Positions 1-6,136 are shown, numbered from the stretch's first letter. The stretch is 6,251 nt of DNA from an uncultured Ruminococcus sp. (GCA_900551005.1 URUL01000104.1:1-6251), one strand, 5' to 3'. The notes: generated from the sequence alone by a model not told the origin. Made by a program: numbers and translations.

Positions 1-89
1 TGTGTTCAAAGTTCTCTTAACGAGATTCCTTGTCTTTTTCGTTGTTGTTCTGTTTTCAAAGACCGTTTCGCCGCCCCTTCCGAAACGGC
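1..89 (-). other. 5' leader of a probable rRNA operon (partial, runs off the left edge)
   Basis: Read on the minus strand, this follows a consensus promoter. It opens with a perfect 8-bp hairpin (CGAAACGG at 81-88 pairing with CCGTTTCG at 63-70, 10-nt loop). Next comes TCTTTGAAAACA (complement of 51-62), which resembles the boxA-type antitermination element found in Firmicutes leaders just before 16S and in the 16S-23S spacer. A second CTTTGAAC lies at 4-11. No open reading frame or ribosome binding site follows. From family knowledge, this arrangement marks an rrn leader; the 16S gene itself is not in the window, so its presence beyond position 1 is inferred. It could instead be the leader of another strongly expressed RNA. 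Confidence 0.68.
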
Positions 90-95
90 TTGACC

Positions 96-124
96 AGTAT
101 ATCACACTTCTTCTCTCTTGTCAA
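96..124 (-). promoter_or_regulatory. Consensus sigma-A promoter, probably rRNA operon P1
   Basis: On the minus strand a perfect -35 TTGACA (119-124) is separated by exactly 17 bp from -10 TATACT (96-101), giving a predicted start near 89-90, just before the leader hairpin. Both hexamers match consensus in at least five of six positions. The promoter fires leftward out of the window. The preceding A-tracts and the boxA-like leader after it fit a stable-RNA promoter. Confidence 0.8.
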
Positions 125-156
125 CCCCTTTTTCTAAACTTTTTTCGCTTTTTTTG
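125..156 (-). promoter_or_regulatory. A-tract block resembling an UP element
   Basis: Directly upstream of the leftward -35 box the minus strand carries three A-runs (complements of the T-runs near 129-133, 140-146 and 149-155) spaced by roughly ten bases. Phased A-tracts at about -40 to -70 are typical of UP elements bound by the RNA polymerase alpha subunits at rRNA promoters. The function is inferred from position and composition only. Confidence 0.5.
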
Positions 157-158
157 AA

Positions 159-176
159 GAATTATTCTAATAATTC
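159..176 (-). repeat. AT-rich perfect inverted repeat after the glycosyltransferase gene
   Basis: GAATTATT at 159-166 is the reverse complement of AATAATTC at 169-176. It lies 26 bp beyond the stop codon of the leftward glycosyltransferase gene, where a terminator would be expected. However, the stem is AT-only apart from its ends, and the minus strand continues into A-runs rather than a U-tract. Intrinsic termination is therefore doubtful; it may be a weak terminator, a protein site, or nothing. Confidence 0.3.
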
Positions 177-202
177 GTCGCAATATACGGAAATTACGGT
201 TT

Positions 203-1303
203 TCATGGGCGTTTTACCGCATGTCTAAGCGCATTATAGACAGAATCAGACGTTTTTTCGCAGGTAATGCAATTTTCGCTTCCCTCTGCCGCGGGAATAT
301 CCGTGCAGACCGCCGCTTTACCGAAAAGCAACGCTTCTTTCAGAGCAAGCCCGCAGCTTTCGCTTCTTGACGGCTGTAAATATATATCGCAGGCTCTCAT
401 ATACCTGTACGGATTTTCGGTTTCGCCGAGAAAAACAACTCTTTCTCTTATTCCCAGCCTTTCCGCTTCCCTTTCAAGCTCGGATTTATATGCAAAGTCA
501 TTGCATGAGCCTATGATATACCATTTTATATCATATCCATCATTTATAAGCCTCGCAACAGCGGGCAGTGCCAGATCATAGCCCTTCACAGGGTCAATGC
601 GGCCGACCGTCAGCAGCTTCAGCGATTCAGTCTGCATTTCCGGACAGCTTTCTTCCGAAAGCATGTGGATAAGTTTTTCATCTATCTTATTTTCAGAATA
701 TGTGAATTTATCCGCAATCCGCGGAAACTTTTCCCTCAGCATATGAAGCGTTCTTTTGGAAACGCAGACAACCCTGTCAAACTTGCCGAAATATTCCCCG
801 TACAGCGCGTCCTCACGAGGCGGATAATCATATTCAAAATGCAGCCATGCGGTCTTTTTCTTTGCCTTCACCTTATCGGCGACATAAAACATCATCTTAT
901 CGCCCCAGTAGGCCACCGCCTCGTCGTATTCTTCCTCGGGGGCGGACGCCGCCGCGCGCATCGCGCAGCGCCAGATCCGCATAGCGGCAAACTTTCGCGT
1001 TTTTCCATCTATATATAAAGGAAGATACCTCACAATGGAAAAAGCCTTCACGGGATGTTTTACGGCAAATTCCCTTATCAGCACGCGCATGGAATTTTTC
1101 CCGTTCAGGGTGAAAAGCGAACCTCCCGATTCCATCTCTTTGATATCGATCCCTTCGGGGATATACGAAAGCAACCTGCCGCTCTTCTCGGCAAGAAGAA
1201 GCGTTATATCGTTCTTCTCACGGTCAAGTGAGGCGGCATAGGTGAGAAACGAGCGCTCCGTCCCCGCGGGTGCCATCGTTATTCCCGATATAAGGATCTT
1301 CAT
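203..1303 (-). CDS. Glycosyltransferase family 4 (GT-B fold) protein
   Basis: A 366-residue retaining GT-B glycosyltransferase expected to move a sugar from a nucleotide-sugar donor to an acceptor in the cytoplasm or at the inner membrane face. The N-terminal loop (residues 11-20, containing PAGTERSFL) corresponds to the glycine-rich loop of GT4 enzymes. AWLHF (152-156), DRVVCVSK (176-183) and ENKID (204-208) fit the usual W-H, vS-K and N-x-x-D landmarks of the N-terminal domain. VGRIDPVKG (233-241) starts the donor domain, and E315-x7-E323 in ESCGLALKE is the E-x7-E donor motif. Length is normal for the family and no signal peptide or membrane segment is seen. The ATG start is supported by an AAAGGAGA site 7 nt upstream. 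The gene stands alone with its own promoter. Donor and acceptor cannot be told; cell-surface polysaccharide or glycolipid synthesis is the usual role. Confidence 0.88.
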   Translation of the reverse strand: MKILISGITMAPAGTERSFLTYAASLDREKNDITLLLAEKSGRLLSYIPEGIDIKEMESGGSLFTLNGKNSMRVLIREFAVKHPVKAFSIVRYLPLYIDGKTRKFAAMRIWRCAMRAAASAPEEEYDEAVAYWGDKMMFYVADKVKAKKKTAWLHFEYDYPPREDALYGEYFGKFDRVVCVSKRTLHMLREKFPRIADKFTYSENKIDEKLIHMLSEESCPEMQTESLKLLTVGRIDPVKGYDLALPAVARLINDGYDIKWYIIGSCNDFAYKSELEREAERLGIRERVVFLGETENPYRYMRACDIYLQPSRSESCGLALKEALLFGKAAVCTDIPAAEGSENCITCEKTSDSVYNALRHAVKRP

Positions 1304-1310
1304 TCGTCTC

Positions 1311-1318
1311 TCTCCTTT
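1311..1318 (-). promoter_or_regulatory. Ribosome binding site of the glycosyltransferase gene
   Basis: The minus strand reads AAAGGAGA here, 7 nt before the ATG at 1303-1301. It is a near-perfect Shine-Dalgarno sequence and fixes the start codon. Confidence 0.85.
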
Positions 1319-1336
1319 TGCTTCTTTTGTATTACC

Positions 1337-1365
1337 AGTATATCATCTTTTGTGATTATTGTCAA
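1337..1365 (-). promoter_or_regulatory. Consensus sigma-A promoter of the glycosyltransferase gene
   Basis: On the minus strand TTGACA (1360-1365) and TATACT (1337-1342) are exactly 17 bp apart. The -10 region shares the 12-mer TGATATACTGGT with the leftward probable rRNA promoter at 96-124. The predicted start gives a short leader of about 25-30 nt before the ATG. Confidence 0.8.
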
Positions 1366-1390
1366 TCTTACAAAAAATTATTTATAGTTG

Positions 1391-1419
1391 TTGACATTTG
1401 GCACATAATATGATTTAAT
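1391..1419 (+). promoter_or_regulatory. Sigma-A promoter of the GH2 operon
   Basis: A perfect -35 TTGACA (1391-1396) is followed after 17 bp by TTTAAT (1414-1419), matching the -10 consensus in five of six bases. It is divergent from the glycosyltransferase promoter; the two -35 boxes are 25 bp apart. It probably drives all three plus-strand genes up to the terminator at 5657-5696, since no other strong promoter is seen before them. Confidence 0.68.
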
Positions 1420-1440
1420 TTATCTGTATATCCTAATAAA

Positions 1441-1446
1441 AGGAGA
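1441..1446 (+). promoter_or_regulatory. Ribosome binding site of the GH2 gene
   Basis: AGGAGA, part of AAAAGGAGATG, lies 7 nt before the ATG at 1454. Spacing and match are optimal and support this start. Confidence 0.85.
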
Positions 1447-1453
1447 TGTATAT

Positions 1454-4400
1454 ATGGCTGATTTTTTCGGTGCCATAGCGGCAAATGATGTCGGTGCAAA
1501 ACGTGCCCCGCTCAGATTTCCGACTCCGAAGCCATGGAACGGTGTGTCCTTTCCGCTTGCCGATGCAAAGGGAGAGCGCGCGCTCCGCGTTCCCGCGAAA
1601 ATGAGCACGAGAGAAGAGCTTGATTCAGAGATCGAAAAGCTCCGTCTGAAATACGAGCCCTTCATGCAGGATCTTGCTCCTGCATGTGAAAAGCTGCGTG
1701 TCCGCCACGATATAAAAGATTTCCGATACCGCGTGCAGACCGATTCCGACAAAGGAAACCTTGCATCGGTCCTCGCGGGAGACGGCGAGTGGGAAAGCAT
1801 AACCATACCGCATTATCAGGGCCCGATAGGAAATAAAACGGCTTATTACCGCACGGAATTTGATATGGAAGAGGTCCCGTGCGAAAAAGCCTCCTTTCTG
1901 CATTTTGACGGCGTGGACTACAGCTGCGAGGTCTATGTAAACGGCAATCTCGCAGGTACACACGAAGGCTTTTTCGCCCCCTTTGAATTTGATATCAGCA
2001 CGCTTGTCCGTCGCGGCAGAAACGTACTTCTCGTCGTGGTGAAAAACGATTACCCGTACAACGGAAACAGCGCCCCCGACCATGACAACATTCGTCTCGA
2101 GGGCGATAAGATGTATGCCGCCACAGGTCCCGGATATGACGATGCGGCGCTCGGCTGGCATCATTGTCCGCCCGGAATGGGCATTTATCAGGGCGTTTAT
2201 ATCGAGATACGCGACAGCGTTTTTATTTCCGATATTTTCGTTCGCCCCATGCCGGAAAGCGGCGAATATGAGATATGGTGCGAGGTATATAACGGCGAGT
2301 ACATTCCGCCGAAGGATGTGAAACTCTGCTTCTCCGTATACGGGAAAAACTTCGAGCAGACCGTTATCGAGGATTTCGAATACACGCCGATAACCTTCTC
2401 GGGCGACGACCACGGAAATATCGTTTTGGCTTCCGACCTTGCAAATCCCGACAGGATGAAGGAAAGTCAAAAGCTTGCCTTCTATTACGGTGCCAGTCTC
2501 ATACGCCTTCGTATGAAAATGGAAAATATCCGCCTCTGGGATCAGGATACGCCTTATCTTTACAAGGTGATCGCCACTCTTGTCGTCGACGACAGAAAGA
2601 CCGACTGTGCCGAGAGAGCCTTCGGCATGCGGAGCTTCGAAATCGATACAAAAGGCGATAAAAAGGGCATGTTCCGTCTGAACGGAAAAGCACTGCGTCT
2701 CCGCGGTGCAAACACGATGGGCTATGAACAGCAGGATGTCATGCGCGGAGATTTCGATATGCTCCTCTATGATATGCTCATGGCAAAGGCATGCAATATG
2801 AATTTCCTGCGCCTGACACAGCGTCCCGTTCAGAAGGAAATATATGAGCTCTGCGATACGATAGGCTTGTTGATACAGACAGACCTGCCGCTTTTCACAA
2901 ATATGCGCCGCACGAAATTTGCTACGGCGATAGGAATGTGCGAGGATATGGAGCGGCTTATCCGTCCTTATGCCTGCACCGTGCTGATCTCCTATATCAA
3001 TGAGCCTTTTGCAAATGCCTCGGGCAAGCCGCACAGGCATTTTGTGAGAAGCGAGCTGGAGGATTTCTTTGTCGCATGCGACAAAGCCGTTCATCTTCTC
3101 AATCCCGACAGAGCGATCAAGCATATTGACGGCGACTATGATCCGCCCTCCACTACACTGCCCGACAATCACACCTATACGATGTGGTACAACGGGCACG
3201 GCATAGATATGGGACGTGTATACCGCGGCTATTGGCTCGGCGTCGCCGACGGTTGGTATTACGGCTGCGGAGAATACGGCGCCGAGGGACTCGATCCCGT
3301 CTCTCTGATGCGCCGCCGTTATCCCGCGGAATGGCTGCCTCAGACGGCCGAGGAGGAAAAAAGCTGGGGTCCCGACAGGATCGTTAACTCACAGAGCGGC
3401 AATATGTCATACTTTTTCTATGACAGGCAGGATACGCTCGAGGACTGGGTAAAGGCAAGCCAACGTCATCAGTGCGTAGGCACAAAGCTGCAGACAGAAG
3501 CTTTCCGCCGCAATGAAGATATGGTGACATTCGCCATCCATCTCTTCATCGACGCATGGCCCTCCGGTTGGATGAAAACGATAGTCGACTGTGAACGTAA
3601 TCCAAAGCCCGCCTTCTATGTTTACCGTGATGCGCTCACCCCGCTCATGGTCAGCCTGCGGACAGACAGAAAGACATTCTTCTCCGGCGACAAGGCGGAA
3701 ATAGAGATATGGATCTGTAATGATACGCACGATACATCCTGCGGACATACGCTCCGCGCAGAGCTGACGGACGCGCGCGGCTCTCTCGTCTCATTTGCGG
3801 AATTTCCCGCGCAGTTCGGAGAAAATTCCTCCTTCATGCAGGGAAAAGCGACATTCACCGCGCCCGAGATCAAGGGACGCGAGAAATACAATTTCCGCAC
3901 GGTGCTTCTCGACAAAGACGGAAACGTGCTGCATTATAACGATGAACCCATCGAAATATTCGAACGCGAAGAGGCGGATTTCTCCCCTGCCGTATTCGTT
4001 TCATACGAGGAATTTGCAGCGAATGAAACAGCACTTCTGGCAAGAGCCGAAAGCGGCGAAACGCTGGTCATAAACGGCATGCCCGCCGGAACATACAACA
4101 TCGCGGGGAGCGAGGTCAGTGTCAAAAACTGCGGTATGCGTGCGCTTCATTTCGTCTCGAGAAAAACGGGGCATCCGCTCGTATCCGATTTTGAGGCGGA
4201 GGATTTTCGCTTCTGGTATGACGAAGAAAAGGACATGATGACCCCGCTCATATATGCAACCTTCCGAAGCGACGATTTCACTCCGATACTGACGAGCGGA
4301 AACTCGCTGAAAGGAAGCGCATGGGGGCAGAAGCTTTATCCCGCTCATGCCGCGGCGGAAAAATCATTCGGCAAAGGAAAAATAGTTATCAATCAGGTCG

Positions 4401-4468
4401 ATCTGGACAACCACCTGAAAAATCCCGTGGCTTTGATATTCAAGAATCGGCTTGCAAAATTCAAATGA
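1454..4468 (+). CDS. Glycoside hydrolase family 2 protein (beta-galactosidase/glucuronidase-like)
   Basis: A 1004-residue retaining beta-glycosidase-type protein. After an unusual ~85-residue N-terminal region comes a GH2 sugar-binding jelly roll (about 85-255, with YVNGNLAGTHEGFFAPFEFD and the closing MGIYQGVYIEI). An Ig-like domain follows (about 256-390), then the TIM barrel (about 400-725), beginning MFRLNGKALRLRGAN. The likely acid/base is E517 in SYINEP and the likely nucleophile E607 in GEYGAEG; DAWPSGWMKTIVDCERNPKPA (ends 720) closes the barrel. A second Ig-like domain (735-838) and a C-terminal ~165-residue domain follow, whose end (GKGKIVINQVDL, 973-984, then NP) resembles the glutamine-amidotransferase-like tails of some large GH2 enzymes. 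No signal peptide is visible, so it should work in the cytoplasm on imported glycosides. The substrate cannot be read; galactoside, glucuronide or mannoside are all possible. It is the first gene of the plus-strand unit, and its stop abuts the next gene. Confidence 0.9.
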   Translation: MADFFGAIAANDVGAKRAPLRFPTPKPWNGVSFPLADAKGERALRVPAKMSTREELDSEIEKLRLKYEPFMQDLAPACEKLRVRHDIKDFRYRVQTDSDKGNLASVLAGDGEWESITIPHYQGPIGNKTAYYRTEFDMEEVPCEKASFLHFDGVDYSCEVYVNGNLAGTHEGFFAPFEFDISTLVRRGRNVLLVVVKNDYPYNGNSAPDHDNIRLEGDKMYAATGPGYDDAALGWHHCPPGMGIYQGVYIEIRDSVFISDIFVRPMPESGEYEIWCEVYNGEYIPPKDVKLCFSVYGKNFEQTVIEDFEYTPITFSGDDHGNIVLASDLANPDRMKESQKLAFYYGASLIRLRMKMENIRLWDQDTPYLYKVIATLVVDDRKTDCAERAFGMRSFEIDTKGDKKGMFRLNGKALRLRGANTMGYEQQDVMRGDFDMLLYDMLMAKACNMNFLRLTQRPVQKEIYELCDTIGLLIQTDLPLFTNMRRTKFATAIGMCEDMERLIRPYACTVLISYINEPFANASGKPHRHFVRSELEDFFVACDKAVHLLNPDRAIKHIDGDYDPPSTTLPDNHTYTMWYNGHGIDMGRVYRGYWLGVADGWYYGCGEYGAEGLDPVSLMRRRYPAEWLPQTAEEEKSWGPDRIVNSQSGNMSYFFYDRQDTLEDWVKASQRHQCVGTKLQTEAFRRNEDMVTFAIHLFIDAWPSGWMKTIVDCERNPKPAFYVYRDALTPLMVSLRTDRKTFFSGDKAEIEIWICNDTHDTSCGHTLRAELTDARGSLVSFAEFPAQFGENSSFMQGKATFTAPEIKGREKYNFRTVLLDKDGNVLHYNDEPIEIFEREEADFSPAVFVSYEEFAANETALLARAESGETLVINGMPAGTYNIAGSEVSVKNCGMRALHFVSRKTGHPLVSDFEAEDFRFWYDEEKDMMTPLIYATFRSDDFTPILTSGNSLKGSAWGQKLYPAHAAAEKSFGKGKIVINQVDLDNHLKNPVALIFKNRLAKFK

Positions 4469-4471
4469 GGA
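4468..4471 (+). promoter_or_regulatory. Ribosome binding site that decides the start of the kinase-like gene
   Basis: The AGGA core (GAGGA at 4467-4471) overlaps the GH2 stop codon. It lies 7 nt before TTG 4479 but only 1 nt before ATG 4473, too close for that ATG. No Shine-Dalgarno sequence precedes the farther upstream TTG at 4452. The site therefore favours TTG 4479 and suggests translational coupling to the GH2 gene. Confidence 0.5.
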
Positions 4472-4478
4472 AATGAAA

Positions 4479-5222
4479 TTGGAAAAGATAATTTTTGAGG
4501 ACAGATTTGCAAAGGTAAGCGCCGAGGGAAACAGGCAAATAAAAGTATACTCGGCTGACTATTCTCCATGTGATGTATTCCGCGAGGCGATGAATCAATC
4601 GATCGTTGCAGAAGCAACTCCGTATGTTTGGAAGATTCTCGATGCGGGCAAAACGAAAGACGGGCTTTGGTTTGTAGAGAGCGAATATGAAGACGGAAAG
4701 ACACTTGCGGAGCTGATGTGCGAGCATCCCGAAAAAGAGGACGAATATCTGAATCTTATGATATCTCTGCAAATAGAGCTTTACAAGCGTACCGTTCACG
4801 ATATGGTAAAGCTCAGCGACAAGATGTTCCGCAAGATAGAGGAAGCGGATATGAGCGCCACGCTCCGCTGCGACCTGCATATACGTCTGCTCTCCATGCC
4901 CAAGACATTGAAAATATGCCACGGCAATTTTCGCCCGCAGAATATCACTCTGACGGCAGACGGCAGACCGTTTGTCACAGACTGGGCGCATGCAACGCTC
5001 GGAAACTCGGGCGCCGATATTGCCCGCACCTATCTCATGTTCATACTCGACGGCAAGAAGGAGCTCGGAGAAAAATACATTTCTCTCATGTGTGAAAGGG
5101 CAAATCAGCCGCTCGAATATATCTATCGCTGGATGCCGATCGTTGCGGCATCGCAATCGGTAAAGAATATCCCCGGCGAACGAGATACCCTCATGTATTT
5201 CATAAACAGTCCCGATTATTGA
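4479..5222 (+). CDS. Aminoglycoside phosphotransferase/choline kinase-fold protein with HGN in place of HGD
   Basis: About 247 residues with the layout of the APH/choline kinase superfamily, which phosphorylates small molecules with ATP in the cytoplasm. Numbered from TTG 4479, K22 (QIKVYS) and E36 (FREA) are the likely N-lobe Lys-Glu pair. The Brenner loop reads H148-G149-N150-F-R-P-Q-N155, and D168 (VTDWAHA) is the metal-binding Asp. The 150/155/168 spacing equals that of D190/N195/D208 in APH(3')-IIIa, so the alignment is firm. N150 (codon AAT, 4926-4928) therefore replaces the catalytic Asp. The downstream GNSGADIARTYLMF is typical of clostridial relatives. It is either a pseudokinase or an altered kinase; drug resistance should not be assumed. 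ATG 4473 (two codons earlier) and TTG 4452 are alternative starts; spacing to AGGA favours 4479. It is co-directional with, and probably coupled to, the GH2 gene. Confidence 0.83.
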   Translation: MEKIIFEDRFAKVSAEGNRQIKVYSADYSPCDVFREAMNQSIVAEATPYVWKILDAGKTKDGLWFVESEYEDGKTLAELMCEHPEKEDEYLNLMISLQIELYKRTVHDMVKLSDKMFRKIEEADMSATLRCDLHIRLLSMPKTLKICHGNFRPQNITLTADGRPFVTDWAHATLGNSGADIARTYLMFILDGKKELGEKYISLMCERANQPLEYIYRWMPIVAASQSVKNIPGERDTLMYFINSPDY

Positions 5223-5224
5223 TG

Positions 5225-5241
5225 CGAAGATCTGTTCTTCG
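5225..5241 (+). repeat. Small hairpin between the kinase-like and thioesterase genes
   Basis: CGAAGA (5225-5230) and TCTTCG (5236-5241) form a 6-bp stem with a 5-nt loop in the 33-bp gap, directly before the thioesterase ribosome binding site (AAAGGA, 5244-5249). No U-tract follows, so it is not a terminator. It might affect mRNA stability or translation, or be incidental. Confidence 0.35.
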
Positions 5242-5255
5242 GGAAAGGAAAAACC

Positions 5256-5645
5256 ATGCTTGAAGCAGGAATAAAAGGCAGAAAAGAGAGCACCGTCACA
5301 AAGGAGCTTTCGGCAGAAGTGCTCGGAAGCGGTCTTCTTCCCGTTTATGCAACGCCCGCAATGGTTGCGCTCATGGAGGGCGCGGCTTCGGAAAGCGTAG
5401 CTCCCTATCTGGAAGAGGGTATGACGACCGTCGGCACGGCGCTGAATATAAAGCATACCGCCGCCACTCCGATAGGCATGCGTGTCTTTTGCGAAAGCAC
5501 GCTGACAGAGATAGACGGCAGGCGCCTCGTCTTCTCTGTGACCGTCTTTGACGAATGCGGAGAAATCGGAAGCGGTACTCATGAACGCTTCGTAATAAAG
5601 AGCGATAAATTCATGGCAAAAACGAATGCGAAGCTCGAAAAATAA
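5256..5645 (+). CDS. FlK-like hotdog-fold acyl-CoA thioesterase
   Basis: A 129-residue hotdog protein of the family typified by fluoroacetyl-CoA thioesterase FlK, which hydrolyses acyl-CoA thioesters in the cytoplasm. YATPAMVALMEGAA (31-44), EGMTTVGTALNIKH (54-67) and GSGTHERFVI (105-114) match the family core. T33, E41, G60 and H67 have the same spacing as T42, E50, G69 and H76 of the Streptomyces cattleya enzyme, so the catalytic set looks complete. The position equivalent to FlK's gating F36 is L27, which argues against fluoroacetyl-CoA specificity; the substrate is unknown. Length is normal. The ATG has an AAAGGA site 6 nt upstream. It is the last gene of the plus-strand unit, 33 bp after the kinase-like gene and closely followed by a terminator. 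In clostridia such proteins are often annotated only as thioesterase family; a housekeeping role clearing stray acyl-CoAs is a guess. Confidence 0.88.
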   Translation: MLEAGIKGRKESTVTKELSAEVLGSGLLPVYATPAMVALMEGAASESVAPYLEEGMTTVGTALNIKHTAATPIGMRVFCESTLTEIDGRRLVFSVTVFDECGEIGSGTHERFVIKSDKFMAKTNAKLEK

Positions 5646-5656
5646 GACCTTCATGC

Positions 5657-5696
5657 GCGGGCAGACGGAAAATTCCGTCTGCCCGCATCAGTTTTT
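5657..5696 (+). terminator. Strong rho-independent terminator of the GH2 operon
   Basis: A perfect 14-bp GC-rich inverted repeat (5657-5670 with 5673-5686; the top pairs GGAA/TTCC probably open to give a larger loop) is followed by GTTTTT (5691-5696). It starts 11 bp after the thioesterase stop codon, so it should end the three-gene transcript. Confidence 0.88.
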
Positions 5697-5745
5697 CATA
5701 AAAGTATATGGTTGTCACTTTATATGAAAAGGGAACATAAGTAAA

Positions 5746-5836
5746 ATGTACTTTTGTGTGACCAAAAGTACCAAAAGTCATCTAAGAGGTTCCCTCTTAG
5801 AAATCTCCCTATCCTTTCCCGCTTTGCTAAAGCGCG
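5746..5836 (+). repeat. Direct repeat, copy 1 (hairpin-containing, ~91 bp)
   Basis: It matches the copy at 6147-6237 at 84 of 91 positions by eye. It contains GTACTTTTG (5748-5756) pairing with CAAAAGTAC (5763-5771) over a 6-nt loop, a tandem ACCAAAAGT (5761-5778), the perfect hairpin CTAAGAGG-TTC-CCTCTTAG (5782-5800), and GCTTT-GCT-AAAGC (5821-5833). A frame opening at ATG 5746 stays open for 66 codons but lacks a good ribosome binding site, so I treat it as a repeat rather than a gene. The strand shown is arbitrary. Confidence 0.85.
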
Positions 5837-5873
5837 CTCAGCGCCTTGGCTCTGTCAGCGTACAGACTTCATG

Positions 5874-5905
5874 CACGCCCGCCACTCCTTTTATATGCGG
5901 GCGTG
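5874..5905. repeat. GC-rich perfect hairpin
   Basis: CACGCCCGC (5874-5882) and GCGGGCGTG (5897-5905) form a 9-bp stem around a 14-nt AT-rich loop. No T-run follows on either strand, so it does not look like an intrinsic terminator. It sits between the two direct repeat copies. Confidence 0.55.
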
Positions 5906-6033
5906 GAACCAGCGCATACGCGAATCTGCTCGGCTCTTTCGTGTGATGTGTTCGCACGCGTGGTATCGATAAAGCTGTGGTGAGAGACAGACTTGACTAT
6001 TTTACTTTGCCCGCCGCCCGCACTCACTTGCCA

Positions 6034-6066
6034 CGCAATACTCCCTGCGACTCAGTCGCGTATGCG
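6034..6066. repeat. Long imperfect hairpin with palindromic tip
   Basis: The tip is GCGACT-C-AGTCGC (6047-6059). Below a TCCCT bulge (6042-6046), CGCA-A-TAC (6034-6041) pairs with GTATGCG (6060-6066) with one bulged A. The CTCAG centre recurs in the smaller palindrome GCGCT-C-AGCGC at 5834-5844. Confidence 0.5.
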
Positions 6067-6076
6067 GAAGGAGTTC

Positions 6077-6101
6077 AAAAGAGGAACGCCTTCCTCTTTT
6101 T
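6077..6101 (+). terminator. Terminator-like hairpin with T-run inside the repeat region
   Basis: AAAAGAGGAA (6077-6086) and TTCCTCTTTT (6091-6100) form a perfect 10-bp stem with the 4-nt loop CGCC, and T-rich sequence runs to 6101 on the plus strand. The A-rich upstream arm and T-rich downstream arm suit a bidirectional intrinsic terminator. No gene ends next to it, so it may end a non-coding transcript or simply be part of the repeat element. Confidence 0.42.
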
Positions 6102-6110
6102 GTCCTTTTC

Positions 6111-6136
6111 GTACTTTTCGGACAGGCGAAAAGTAC
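6111..6136. repeat. Perfect 10-bp hairpin related to the direct-repeat hairpins
   Basis: GTACTTTTCG (6111-6120) and CGAAAAGTAC (6127-6136) pair around GACAGG. Compared with the GTACTTTTG/CAAAAGTAC hairpins of the two direct repeats, both arms have one extra base and still pair, so this is a third, variant member of the same hairpin family. Confidence 0.6.

Noticed and set aside
1625..3199. A 524-codon open frame antisense to the GH2 gene
   Set aside because: It lies wholly opposite a clear GH2 reading frame, shows no recognisable domain or ribosome binding site, and reads as the complement of the codon pattern of the real gene.
4479..5222. Antibiotic resistance gene (aminoglycoside phosphotransferase)
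   Set aside because: The superfamily fold is shared with many non-resistance kinases, the protein resembles clostridial housekeeping-type relatives, and the catalytic Asp is missing.
4461..5654. A 397-codon antisense open frame across the kinase-like and thioesterase genes
   Set aside because: Both sense genes have clear families and ribosome binding sites. The antisense product has no family features and spans two genes and their gap.
5712..5741. Possible promoter (TTGTCA followed by CATAAG) before repeat copy 1
   Set aside because: The -10 match is poor (four of six bases) and no gene or known RNA follows.
5746..5946. Short open frame of 66 codons starting in repeat copy 1
   Set aside because: No good ribosome binding site, no family features, and its start coincides with a repeated hairpin element; kept as repeat instead of gene.
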